From NCBI RefSeq assembly GCF_009363055.1, contig NZ_CP045292.1, positions 1,302,001 through 1,366,000 of the forward strand: a stretch of DNA of 64,000 bases, written 5' to 3'. The first letter of the stretch is position 1, and every line of letters begins with the position of its first letter. The translations under genes were made by a program, and so were the position numbers. The notes beneath the pieces are model-generated. The model saw nothing but the letters and a program-made list of their open reading frames with translations. It had not been told where the DNA came from and did not search any database. Positions 28,126 to 35,915 of this stretch are shown here, one piece after another. The stretch is from Flavobacterium haoranii (GTDB lineage: Bacteria > Bacteroidota > Bacteroidia > Flavobacteriales > Flavobacteriaceae).

Positions 28126-28407
28126 ATGGAAATAAAAGACAATGAACTATTACGTCAATTTGAAGTAAACACTGAAGAAGGTTTAATTGCAATTGAGTAC
28201 TCTTTACAAGAACGAAAAATATTTTTAACTAAGTTTTGTAGCAACGGTAATGAAGATTTAGATTTTCATAATGAATTTATCAAAAATGTATTAGATATTG
28301 CCGAAAGCAAAAAATTAAAAGTTGTCCCTACTCACGCTAAAATTATTTCTTTCTTTAGAAAAAATAGACGTTATCAAGAAATGTTACCTCCAGGCATTAA
28401 AATTTAA
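28126..28407 (+). CDS. Small GNAT-like N-acetyltransferase (COG2388 / YidJ-like)
   Basis: A 93-residue minimal Gcn5-fold protein of the Acetyltransf_CG group. It has IAIEYSLQERKIFLTKFCSN (beta strands), the helix FIKNVLDIAESKKLKVVPTH and KIISFFRKNRRYQEM. The classical acyl-CoA loop is reduced, as is typical for this short family. Substrate and role are unknown. It is followed by a perfect bidirectional terminator shared with rho. Confidence 0.75.
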   Translation: MEIKDNELLRQFEVNTEEGLIAIEYSLQERKIFLTKFCSNGNEDLDFHNEFIKNVLDIAESKKLKVVPTHAKIISFFRKNRRYQEMLPPGIKI

Positions 28408-28423
28408 TCATTAAAATCTAAAT

Positions 28424-28453
28424 AAAAAAGCCGATTTTAAAATCGGCTTTTTT
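28424..28453. terminator. Bidirectional palindromic terminator before rho
   Basis: A perfect 30-base palindrome (AAAAAAGCCGATTTT and its complement) lies between the convergent GNAT-like gene and rho. Confidence 0.9.
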
Positions 28454-28459
28454 TATTAT

Positions 28460-30121
28460 TTATTCATTCATCGAAATTAAGAACTCTTCGTTGTTTCTTG
28501 TTTTCTTAAATCTGTCGAAAATAAAATCCATTGCTTCAACGGGATTCATATCTGCTAAATATTTTCGCATAATCCACATTCTTTGAATCGTTTTTTCATC
28601 TAATAATAAATCGTCGCGACGTGTACTAGATGACACTAAATCAATTGCAGGGAAAATACGTTTATTAGCAATTCTTCTATCTAACTGAAGTTCCATGTTG
28701 CCAGTTCCTTTGAATTCTTCAAAGATTACTTCATCCATTTTAGAACCCGTTTCTGTAAGTGCTGTTGCAATAATACTTAATGAACCGCCATTTTCTACAT
28801 TACGAGCCGCTCCAAAGAAACGTTTTGGTTTTTGTAAAGCATTCGCATCAACACCACCACTCAACACTTTTCCTGATGCTGGTTGTACTGTATTATAAGC
28901 ACGAGCCAAACGTGTAATTGAATCTAATAAAATAACAACATCATGACCACATTCTGTTAAACGCTTTGCCTTTTCTAAAACAATATTAGCAATTTTAACG
29001 TGCTCTTGTGGTTCTCTATCGAAAGTTGACGCTACAACTTCTGCTTTTACACTTCGTTGCATATCTGTAACCTCTTCTGGTCTTTCATCAATTAGTAAAA
29101 CAATCATGTATACTTCAGGATGATTTGCTGCAATTGCATTAGCCACATCTTTCAATAACATTGTTTTACCTGTTTTAGGCTGCGCTACAATCATACCACG
29201 CTGACCTTTCCCAATTGGCGAAAACAAATCGATAACACGAGTAGAAATTGTACTACTTCTTTCTGCTAAATTGAATTTCTCTTTAGGGAAAATTGGAGTT
29301 AAATGCTCAAATGAAATTCTATCGCGAACAACTTGAGGATCAAATCCGTTTATTTTTAAAACTTTAACTAGTGGGAAATATTTTTCTCCTTCTTTTGGAG
29401 GACGCACTACTCCTTTTACTGTATCACCCGTTTTTAAACCAAATAATCTAATTTGAGATTGTGATAAATAAATATCATCTGGCGATGCTAAATAGTTATA
29501 ATCTGAAGAACGTAAAAATCCGTAACCATCAGGCATCATTTCTAAAACACCTTCACTTTCGATAATTCCATCAAATTCATAATCTGGCTCACGATAATTA
29601 GGTTTAGCGTTTCCACCACCGTTATTATTTGCAGCTTGATTATTCTTTTTATAACTAGGATGATTGGGATTATTTTGATTAGCCTTGATAATTTGTTGTT
29701 GACGGGCGTCTAACTTTTTATCATTATCAGCTTCTGTTGGTTTGCTTTCAGTTGGGGCTTTTTCAGCAAGTTTTGGTTCTTCAAGAGGTAATTCTGGTTG
29801 TTTTGTATTTTTTACAGGTCTTTTGGGTTTTTCTTTTACTTCTTTAACCTCTTTAACTTCTTCTTGGTCTTTTGGAACTATTCTTTCAGTACTTTCGCTT
29901 TCAACTTTTGCAGAGATTCTTAGTCTTTTGGGTTTTACTGCAGTTTTTTCTTCAACTTGCTCTTCTTTTTTAACAGTTTCAGGATTAGCAGCTTGCATAT
30001 CTAAAATCTGATAAATAAGTTCGTCTTTTTTTAAAGATCGATACTTTTTTATCTGAGCAACTTTTGCAATTTCTTGCAAATCAGAGAGTTTCATCTCCTT
30101 TAATACTTCAATATCAAACAT
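28460..30121 (-). CDS. rho: Transcription termination factor Rho with long N-terminal insert
   Basis: A 553-residue RNA-dependent ATPase; the E. coli protein has about 419. The Rho_N motif is [20 protein letters not shown] (residues about 10-30). Residues about 50-175 are low-complexity and charged ([15 protein letters not shown], then [16 protein letters not shown]), the disordered insert common in Bacteroidota Rho. The RNA-binding cold-shock-like domain (about 180-255) has [20 protein letters not shown]. The ATPase core has the Walker A motif [14 protein letters not shown], the Walker B region [16 protein letters not shown], and the Q/R loops. It is transcribed away from the DUF4293 gene. 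Confidence 0.96.
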   Translation of the reverse strand: MFDIEVLKEMKLSDLQEIAKVAQIKKYRSLKKDELIYQILDMQAANPETVKKEEQVEEKTAVKPKRLRISAKVESESTERIVPKDQEEVKEVKEVKEKPKRPVKNTKQPELPLEEPKLAEKAPTESKPTEADNDKKLDARQQQIIKANQNNPNHPSYKKNNQAANNNGGGNAKPNYREPDYEFDGIIESEGVLEMMPDGYGFLRSSDYNYLASPDDIYLSQSQIRLFGLKTGDTVKGVVRPPKEGEKYFPLVKVLKINGFDPQVVRDRISFEHLTPIFPKEKFNLAERSSTISTRVIDLFSPIGKGQRGMIVAQPKTGKTMLLKDVANAIAANHPEVYMIVLLIDERPEEVTDMQRSVKAEVVASTFDREPQEHVKIANIVLEKAKRLTECGHDVVILLDSITRLARAYNTVQPASGKVLSGGVDANALQKPKRFFGAARNVENGGSLSIIATALTETGSKMDEVIFEEFKGTGNMELQLDRRIANKRIFPAIDLVSSSTRRDDLLLDEKTIQRMWIMRKYLADMNPVEAMDFIFDRFKKTRNNEEFLISMNE

Positions 30122-30286
30122 GAATAGTATGTAATAAATTTATCTATGAATAATTTTTGGTTGTGCTAAAAAAATGATGAGATTTTTTTGATGCTTTAGA
30201 AATCGTAAAATGAAGTACTTACGATTTTGTCTTGCAATATTACAAATAAAAATGAAGAAAACAATAGTTTTTTAAAAAAGAAACTA

Positions 30287-30294
30287 TATTTTTG
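30287..30294 (+). promoter_or_regulatory. Putative -7 box of the DUF4293 gene
   Basis: TATTTTTG fits TAnnTTTG and ends 23 bases before the ATG at 30318. Confidence 0.5.
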
Positions 30295-30317
30295 CTCCAC
30301 TAGATTTTGATTTACAC

Positions 30318-30728
30318 ATGTTACAAAGAATTCAAACCATATATCTTTTACTAAGCGCAATTGCTTGTGGTGTATTGCCGTTTGTTTTTTCTTTATGGAC
30401 AGAAGAAAGTGGTAAAGTAATTTACGGTACTGATTTAACTACTAGTATTGTTTTATTTGCTGCAAGTACTTTGTTAAGCGTTATTAGTATTTTTAGTTTT
30501 ACAAAGAGACAAAATCAATTTGTGTTAAACAGATTGAACATGATATTTAACTTTATTTTACTAGGATTTTTTGTGTATCGAACGCTAAGCTTATCCGGAG
30601 AAGCGGAAGTTTCTGAGAAGGGTATTGGGGTTGTTCTTCCGGCCATTTCTATCGTGCTTCTTGTTCTTGCGAACAAAGCAATTAAAAAGGACGAAGACCT
30701 CGTAAAATCAGTGGATCGATTGCGATAA
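30318..30728 (+). CDS. DUF4293 family membrane protein
   Basis: A 136-residue integral membrane protein with four hydrophobic segments. It starts MLQRIQTIYLLLSAIACGVL, the characteristic DUF4293 opening. The family is restricted to Bacteroidota and has no known function. It lies divergent from rho, which is a conserved neighbourhood in many Flavobacteria. A strong terminator follows. Confidence 0.85.
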   Translation: MLQRIQTIYLLLSAIACGVLPFVFSLWTEESGKVIYGTDLTTSIVLFAASTLLSVISIFSFTKRQNQFVLNRLNMIFNFILLGFFVYRTLSLSGEAEVSEKGIGVVLPAISIVLLVLANKAIKKDEDLVKSVDRLR

Positions 30729-30756
30729 ACCTAACATCTTAGTTTATTAGTGCGTT

Positions 30757-30788
30757 AAAATCCGGAACCAATGGTTTCGGATTTTTTT
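30757..30788 (+). terminator. Terminator of the DUF4293 gene
   Basis: AAAATCCGGAACC pairs with GGTTTCGGATTTT over a 3-base loop with one G-T pair, followed by a T-run. Confidence 0.88.
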
Positions 30789-31032
30789 ATTTACTTAACT
30801 TTTCTTTACTCGCATAAAGAAAAGTTACAAAAGAAATGCGTTTATTTTCTTTTTACGAGGAATTTTTAAATTTCATTTAAAACCAACTGAAAAACTTTGC
30901 GTCACTTTGTTCCTGAATTCAAAGCTTTTTCAGTTTATTCTGCGTAAAAAGTTTTTAAAGCTTCGCTTTAAATTAACCAAATCTATTAAATACTATAAAC
31001 TGAAACTAAGAACTGAGACTGTAGACTAAAAA
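30789..31032. other. Gap with a perfect inverted repeat, no gene seen
   Basis: With the terminator before it, this gap makes about 300 bases without a gene. It opens with a perfect 13-bp inverted repeat, TAACTTTTCTTTA at 30796-30808 and its complement at 30815-30827, around the loop CTCGCA. There is no T-run after it. The middle part holds AACTTTGCGTCACTTTG and GCTTCGCTTTAAATT, which look like dispersed non-coding text. The end is near-repeat vocabulary (ACTGAAACTAAGAACTGAG). No open frame of note. Confidence 0.5.
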
Positions 31033-31527
31033 TCACTTCTTCCCCAATTCAATAACTTCTAAATTCTGAATTTTATCACCTTCAATTTCAAAACGAAGCA
31101 TTGTTCGCACTTGATGAAATCCGTGTTTTCCAGCCGCTCCGGGATTCATATGTATCAAATTCAGTTTTTTATCAAACTGTACTTTTAATATATGGGAATG
31201 TCCGCAAATAAAAAGTTTAGGCGGATTTTTACGAATTTCTTCTCGTATTGCTGGACTGTATTTATCGGGATAACCTCCTATATGGGTAATCCAAACATCT
31301 ACACCATCAATTATAAAACGATTGTGCAATGGAAATTCTAATCGCGCTTCGTGATTATCTATATTTCCAAAAACAGCACGTAAAGGCTTTATTTTTTTTA
31401 TAGTATCGGTTACAACTAAATCTCCAATATCGCCAGCATGCCAAACCTCATCAGCTTGTTGAACATATTTTAAAATTTGCTCATCTATATGACTGTGGGT
31501 ATCGGAAAGCAATAAGATTTTTTTCAT
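31033..31527 (-). CDS. Metallophosphoesterase (YfcE/MJ0936 family)
   Basis: A 164-residue calcineurin-like phosphodiesterase. The two-metal site is complete: LLLSDTHSHID, VWHAGDIGDL, AVFGNIDNHEAR, WITHIGG, and FICGHSHILKV, followed by HMNPGAAGKHG. The family hydrolyses phosphodiesters in vitro; the natural substrate is unknown. It is cytoplasmic, with no signal. Length is normal. Confidence 0.92.
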   Translation of the reverse strand: MKKILLLSDTHSHIDEQILKYVQQADEVWHAGDIGDLVVTDTIKKIKPLRAVFGNIDNHEARLEFPLHNRFIIDGVDVWITHIGGYPDKYSPAIREEIRKNPPKLFICGHSHILKVQFDKKLNLIHMNPGAAGKHGFHQVRTMLRFEIEGDKIQNLEVIELGKK

Positions 31528-31570
31528 TGAACAAAAATATAAAAATATTTAAGCCAAATATTTTAAACAA

Positions 31571-32044
31571 TTATCTGTAAGCTCTAAAAGTTCCATTTGT
31601 AATTTCAATTGTATCTCCATTTTCGTCTTCACCCACAAAAGAAAAAGACCCTTTAATATATTCTTCATCAAATTCTGTCACTTCAAAAATTCCACTCGTA
31701 GCAGTATATATCATATCATCAATCCAAAAATCTGCATTATACAAAGTTTCAAGATTATTATCCGTTGGAAAATCATCTGTTATTGTATGACTTCCATTAA
31801 CGGGATTAATTGGCATCCATAATGAAATTCTTTTATAAGCATTGTTAGTGTTTTGCTCTGCCATAATCAATCGTTGAAGAGATGAGATTGTTGTAGGGTT
31901 TAAATCGTAATTAATCCCACTAACTGTAAATCTAACATAAAGTTGATTATTACCATTATTTGATGAATCAGAATCATTATCAGAAGAACAAGAACTAAAA
32001 CTTATTGAAAATAAGATTAAGAATAAAAAAGTTAATTTTTTCAT
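31571..32044 (-). CDS. Putative lipoprotein, unknown function
   Basis: A 157-residue protein. The signal peptide MKKLTFLFLILFSISFSSCS ends in a lipobox with Cys19, followed by the Ser/Asp/Asn-rich tether SSDNDSDSSNNGNN typical of Bacteroidota surface lipoproteins. The remainder is a small beta-rich domain (LYVRFTVSGINYDLNPTTIS, then YIKGSFSFVGEDENGDTIEI). I do not recognise the domain. It is probably anchored in the outer membrane. Confidence 0.7.
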   Translation of the reverse strand: MKKLTFLFLILFSISFSSCSSDNDSDSSNNGNNQLYVRFTVSGINYDLNPTTISSLQRLIMAEQNTNNAYKRISLWMPINPVNGSHTITDDFPTDNNLETLYNADFWIDDMIYTATSGIFEVTEFDEEYIKGSFSFVGEDENGDTIEITNGTFRAYR

Positions 32045-32217
32045 GGTATTTTTTTATAGTTAGTTTCAAAAATAGTATATTTTTTTGGTTAAGATAATCT
32101 CACAAAGGTTTAATTTTTATTATTATTTGTTCTACAATACTATTCGAGTAAAATAAAAAGTAGATATTAATAAAAAATATATGATTAAGTATGATAGTGT
32201 AATTAAAGAAGCGATTT

Positions 32218-32418
32218 TTAAGTTCTAAAATCTTCTAACTCTTCTTTAGAAATATTGGCAAATTTTGCATAATCAGAAAATGTTATGCGATGATGTTTTT
32301 CTTTCTTAAAATACAATCGAATGTCTTCAATAACATCACGACCTTTTCTCTCGCTACAACCTTCAATGTTGGCAATATCTTTTGCTGTTATAATTATTCT
32401 TTTTGGCACACCTTTCAT
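32218..32418 (-). CDS. Small putative helix-turn-helix (excisionase-like) protein
   Basis: A 66-residue basic protein. The segment ITAKDIANIEGCSERKGRDV resembles the MerR/excisionase-type recognition helix, and ITFSDYAKFANISKEELEDF may form a second helical unit. It has no signal or membrane part. No integrase or att site is visible nearby. It stands alone in an AT-rich region in front of the CRISPR locus. The DNA-binding role is inferred from pattern only. Confidence 0.55.
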   Translation of the reverse strand: MKGVPKRIIITAKDIANIEGCSERKGRDVIEDIRLYFKKEKHHRITFSDYAKFANISKEELEDFRT

Positions 32419-32843
32419 GACAAAATAATCCTCTAAAGATTGAAATATCCTTTTTCTTAATATTCATAAGTTGCTATTTGTGGTTAAACTTTTTTACAAA
32501 TTTAAAACGAGAAAAGATAATAACAAAACCAAACTTTTTAACAAAAATCACTAGTTTTCAACATTTTTTATTAAAAATTATTACATTTAATACAAAATTG
32601 CAAAAAGAAAATGCAAATTACTGTTACAATAAAATTTTTTAATAAACAATAAGATGTAATACTACTAAACTTTGTTTTATTTCATGAAAAGTTAATCTTA
32701 TAATATATTTGAACTAAAAAATCTAGATTGCATAACTTAAAAATCAAATCAAAAAACCGTTAATTTCCTATTCTTTATAACAAAAAGAACTTTCAGGGCC
32801 CATTGCAAATAAAATTGCAAAAGTTTTATTTAGCGAAAAAATA
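32419..32843. other. AT-rich non-coding region before the decayed CRISPR remnants
   Basis: Very AT-rich sequence without an open frame of note. The only structure seen is a GGGCCC word near 32798 and an imperfect hairpin (GCAAATAAAATT against AGTTTTATTTAGC) near 32803-32834. It precedes the decayed long-form CRISPR repeat at 32844. Confidence 0.5.
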
Positions 32844-32947
32844 TTTTAAGAATCGCTTTCAATCAAGTGAAGTAAATGACAAATAGCTTAAAAGAATAAT
32901 AAGTCTTTAAAACAGCTAAGAATTTTATTTTTACTATTATTTACAAC
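32844..32947 (+). repeat. Decayed long-form CRISPR repeat
   Basis: GAATCGCTTTCA is followed by ATCAAGTGAAGTAAATGAC and, about 50 bases later, by ATTTTTACTATTATTTACAAC. The order and spacing match the two 100-bp long repeats at 33493 and 33623, including their internal insert (CTCGAGCGAAGCGACTGATG). The 3' half matches the consensus repeat at 20 of 21 positions; the insert part matches at about two thirds. It is an old relic of the array about 550 bases beyond its present end. Confidence 0.7.
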
Positions 32948-32983
32948 ATTTAAAATCCTTTAATTTTATTGAAAATAAAAAAA

Positions 32984-33040
32984 GAGACTAAATTTCCGAG
33001 GACTGCCGTAGCAAGCTCCAAAGAAGGGGAAATTAGTCTC
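32984..33040 (-). terminator. Strong hairpin, probable minus-strand terminator or small RNA end
   Basis: GAGACTAAATTTCC (32984-32997) pairs with GGAAATTAGTCTC (33028-33040) with a one-base bulge. On the minus strand the stem is followed by a seven-T run. The loop is unusually GC-rich for this region (GACTGCCGTAGCAAGCTCC). It could end transcripts that leave the cas operon and cross the array antisense, or end a separate small RNA. Confidence 0.6.
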
Positions 33041-33420
33041 AATTATATAACAAAGTTATAAAAAATCTCAAACCATTCACTAAATTTCTATTTTTTACTG
33101 TTTTTATAAAAATGAAACATCTGAATGTTTTTCTAAAAATAAACCTAAATCTGCTTAAACAAGCATATCAGTATCTAAGATAGGCATTTTGTACTTCTAC
33201 TCCTTTTACTTCGTGCAAGATTATTTTTACTAATTCTATTGGTTTAATTTAAAAAAATTACAACTGTCATTAAGAATTAAAATGTAAAATTTTTTAATCA
33301 AGTCATCGAGCCTTCCTTTTCTTTAAAATATAAATTTAGATTAGAGAACTTTGAACAATTTATTTTCATAAAATCATCAGATTAGAAGTTTTTGAATATT
33401 TTTTTTATCTTTATTCAAAA

Positions 33421-33483
33421 GTTCGTTAATTAAAAGAGATTTCTTCACAGATTTGCTCTTAGGTAAATTAACGGACTTTTTTA
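33421..33483 (+). terminator. Terminator-like hairpin just upstream of the array
   Basis: GTTCGTTAATT (33421-33431) pairs with AATTAACGGAC, one G-T pair, then a T-run on the plus strand. An inner AAGAG/CTCTT stem may add stability. It overlaps a word, TTCAAAAGTTC (33414-33424), identical to the centre of the CRISPR repeat. It would stop plus-strand transcription before it enters the array. Confidence 0.55.
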
Positions 33484-33492
33484 TAACTTTAG

Positions 33493-33722
33493 ATTGTGAA
33501 TTGCTTTCACTCGAGCGAAGCGACTGATGAATACATTTAAAAACAATCAACAAAGCATTCATAAAAGTTCTATTTTTACTATGATTTACAACAATACCTT
33601 CTTTTGCTCCTTTCAAATCTCCGTTGTGAATTGCTTTCACTTGAGCGAAGCGACTGATGAATACATATAAAAACAATCAACAAAGCATTCATAAAAGTTC
33701 TATTTTTACTATGATTTACAAC
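33493..33722 (+). repeat. Two long-form CRISPR repeats with a shared 54-bp insert
   Basis: Repeats at 33493-33592 and 33623-33722 carry an insert between GCTTTCA and AAAGTTC. The insert begins CTTGAGCGAAGCGACTGATG (CTCGAG... in the first copy) and ends AACAAAGCATTCATA. The halves of the repeat on either side are otherwise intact; the first copy starts ATTGTG instead of GTTGTG. The insert is flanked by imperfect direct repeats, GCTTTCA and GCATTCA. AAAGCATTC inside it is also complementary to GAATTGCTTT of the repeat itself, with one bulge. The spacer between the two copies is a normal 30 bases. Confidence 0.9.
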
Positions 33723-35315
33723 TCTATATCAATGTTTCCGCTTATTGAAGTAGTTGTGAATTGCTTTCAAAAGTTCTATTTTTACTATGATTTACAACTC
33801 ACATCCGTAGTATTCGCCATCAGGTTTTGTTGTGAATTGCTTTCAAAAGTTCTATTTTTACTATGATTTACAACACATTTTCTTCTATTGTAGGAACATT
33901 TACTGTTGTGAATTGCTTTCAAAAGTTCTATTTTTACTATGATTTACAACTGATGCGGTTAAATTTGTAGCTGAGAGGGTGTTGTGAATTGCTTTCAAAA
34001 GTTCTATTTTTACTATGATTTACAACTAAAATCCCTAACTTCAGTTGGAAGCCTCAGTTGTGAATTGCTTTCAAAAGTTCTATTTTTACTATGATTTACA
34101 ACATATATAAATTATTTTCTTATAATTAATTCGTTGTGAATTGCTTTCAAAAGTTCTATTTTTACTATGATTTACAACTTCACTTTTTCCTGAAACATCT
34201 CTACCTGGTTGTGAATTGCTTTCAAAAGTTCTATTTTTACTATGATTTACAACCAGTACTTATTTAAAGTAACCTCGGCAGCGTTGTGAATTGCTTTCAA
34301 AAGTTCTATTTTTACTATGATTTACAACGATTCTTTATCAATAATGAAATATGGCATAGTTGTGAATTGCTTTCAAAAGTTCTATTTTTACTATGATTTA
34401 CAACTTGCTTGTAGCAGTGGCGAATAGATAGATTGTTGTGAATTGCTTTCAAAAGTTCTATTTTTACTATGATTTACAACATAACATTGCTTTTTAATTG
34501 GAGAAACACCGTTGTGAATTGCTTTCAAAAGTTCTATTTTTACTATGATTTACAACAGGTTTAACTGGATTGCGTTCAGGCATTACGTTGTGAATTGCTT
34601 TCAAAAGTTCTATTTTTACTATGATTTACAACCCAGAGCAACCTTTGGTTTTGGATTTTTTAGTTGTGAATTGCTTTCAAAAGTTCTATTTTTACTATGA
34701 TTTACAACCTAATGGATATTGCGGCACAACGCCAAATAGTTGTGAATTGCTTTCAAAAGTTCTATTTTTACTATGATTTACAACGCAAACCTGTGTTAGC
34801 ATTAGTGCGGTTATGTTGTGAATTGCTTTCAAAAGTTCTATTTTTACTATGATTTACAACATTCCTAACGCTGATTTAATGGCTTACATTGTTGTGAATT
34901 GCTTTCAAAAGTTCTATTTTTACTATGATTTACAACGAATTAAAAACCTTTCACGCAGGTAACGAGTTGTGAATTGCTTTCAAAAGTTCTATTTTTACTA
35001 TGATTTACAACGAGAGCAATCTTATTTATCTGCAGAAGAAAGTTGTGAATTGCTTTCAAAAGTTCTATTTTTACTATGATTTACAACTACAATGGACACG
35101 AACATATGGCGTAATTAGTTGTGAATTGCTTTCAAAAGTTCTATTTTTACTATGATTTACAACCAGTTTTCTATGTATAACGAGTTTGTGAGAGTTGTGA
35201 ATTGCTTTCAAAAGTTCTATTTTTACTATGATTTACAACTATATGGTACAAATTGACCTTGTTGATTAAGTTGTGAATTGCTTTCAAAAGTTCTATTTTT
35301 ACTATGATTTACAAC
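33493..35315 (+). CRISPR. Type II-C CRISPR array, 23 repeats and 22 spacers
   Basis: Twenty-one canonical 46-bp repeats run from 33753 to 35315. Each starts GTTGTGAATTGCTTTC and ends TTTACTATGATTTACAAC. They are identical by eye and alternate with spacers of 30 bases (a few 29). Two further repeats at 33493-33592 and 33623-33722 are 100-bp long forms with the same 54-bp insert. The tracrRNA anti-repeat pairs with the 5' half of the repeat as written here, so crRNAs read on the plus strand with the spacer 5' of each repeat. Cas2 begins 253 bases beyond the last repeat. Uniform repeats towards cas2 and decayed ones at the other end suggest that new spacers enter at the cas2 side. Confidence 0.98.
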
Positions 35316-35499
35316 ATACCCCTTGTTAAAGTGCTGGTATGTTGTAAGTTATATTGATAAGTAGAAATAAAAAATGAAACCATTTTTTGTTCTCAAATTA
35401 ATTCAAATACATTCTTTTTCTATCCTATCTAATTAAATTGCAAAAAGTTAAATTATTATATTGAATTACAATTCAGTAAATCATGTCTAACTGAGCAAT
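35316..35499. promoter_or_regulatory. Putative adaptation leader between the array and cas2
   Basis: An AT-rich stretch directly follows the last intact repeat. It contains the hairpin TGAATTACAATTCA near 35462. A faint start-of-repeat match (GTTGTAAGTT at 35341) follows a 25-base gap. No open frame is seen. Its place between uniform repeats and cas2 fits a leader used in spacer insertion, although crRNA transcription runs towards it rather than from it. Confidence 0.45.
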
Positions 35500-35555
35500 G
35501 TCACACTGAGCTTGTCGAAGTGTCTTCGAAGTGTCTTCGAAGTGTTGTCGAAGTA
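35500..35555. repeat. Dispersed GC-rich word with internal tandem copies
   Basis: GTCACACTGAGCTTGTCGAAG is followed by two tandem copies of an 11-base unit (TGTCTTCGAAG) and a further TGTTGTCGAAG. The GTCGAAGTG-type word is a known style of short dispersed repeat in Flavobacteria and other bacteria. It lies just downstream of the cas2 stop. Confidence 0.6.
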
Positions 35556-35567
35556 CAGCCTTAAAAC

Positions 35568-35915
35568 TCAAAACAACTCTAATTGTTGATTAGGAGTATC
35601 TGGCTCAACCGATTTTTTACCATAAAAAATCTCCATCATCCCAAATTGTTTATCAGTAACTTGCATAAAGCCTATTTTACCTTGGGGAGGTAAATTATTT
35701 TTTAATCGTTTAGTATGAACCTCAGCATTTTCTTTACTCGCACAAAAACGCAAATAAATAGAAAACTGAAACATCGTGAAACCATCATCTAATAAATGTT
35801 TTCGAAAACGAGTAGCTACTTGCCTATCCTTCTTGGTTTCTGTGGGCAAGTCAAAAAAAACTAAAATCCACAAACTACGGTATTGATTAAGTCTTGAAAA
35901 ACGATCCTCATACAT
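35568..35915 (-). CDS. cas2: CRISPR-associated endonuclease Cas2 (type II)
   Basis: The frame is open to 35960, but the ATG at 35915 gives MYEDRFSRLNQYRSLWILVF and a 115-residue protein. Its ATG overlaps the cas1 stop by 8 bases (ATGTATGA), as in translationally coupled cas1-cas2 pairs. It has the ferredoxin-like fold with the catalytic-type Asp in VFFDLPTETKKDR and the second half MFQFSIYLRFCASKENAE. Cas2 bridges two Cas1 dimers in the spacer-integration complex. It is the last cas gene before the array; no cas4 or csn2 is present, which fits subtype II-C. Confidence 0.96.
   Translation of the reverse strand: MYEDRFSRLNQYRSLWILVFFDLPTETKKDRQVATRFRKHLLDDGFTMFQFSIYLRFCASKENAEVHTKRLKNNLPPQGKIGFMQVTDKQFGMMEIFYGKKSVEPDTPNQQLELF

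Noticed and set aside
33377..33866. Open frames on both strands across the first CRISPR repeats.
   Set aside because: They consist of repeat, insert and spacer sequence and contain the same words twice; no protein family pattern is visible.
35341..35350. A partial repeat start (GTTGTAAGTT) after the last repeat.
   Set aside because: Only 8 of 10 bases match, the gap is 25 instead of 30 bases, and no further repeat sequence follows. Treated as part of the putative leader.
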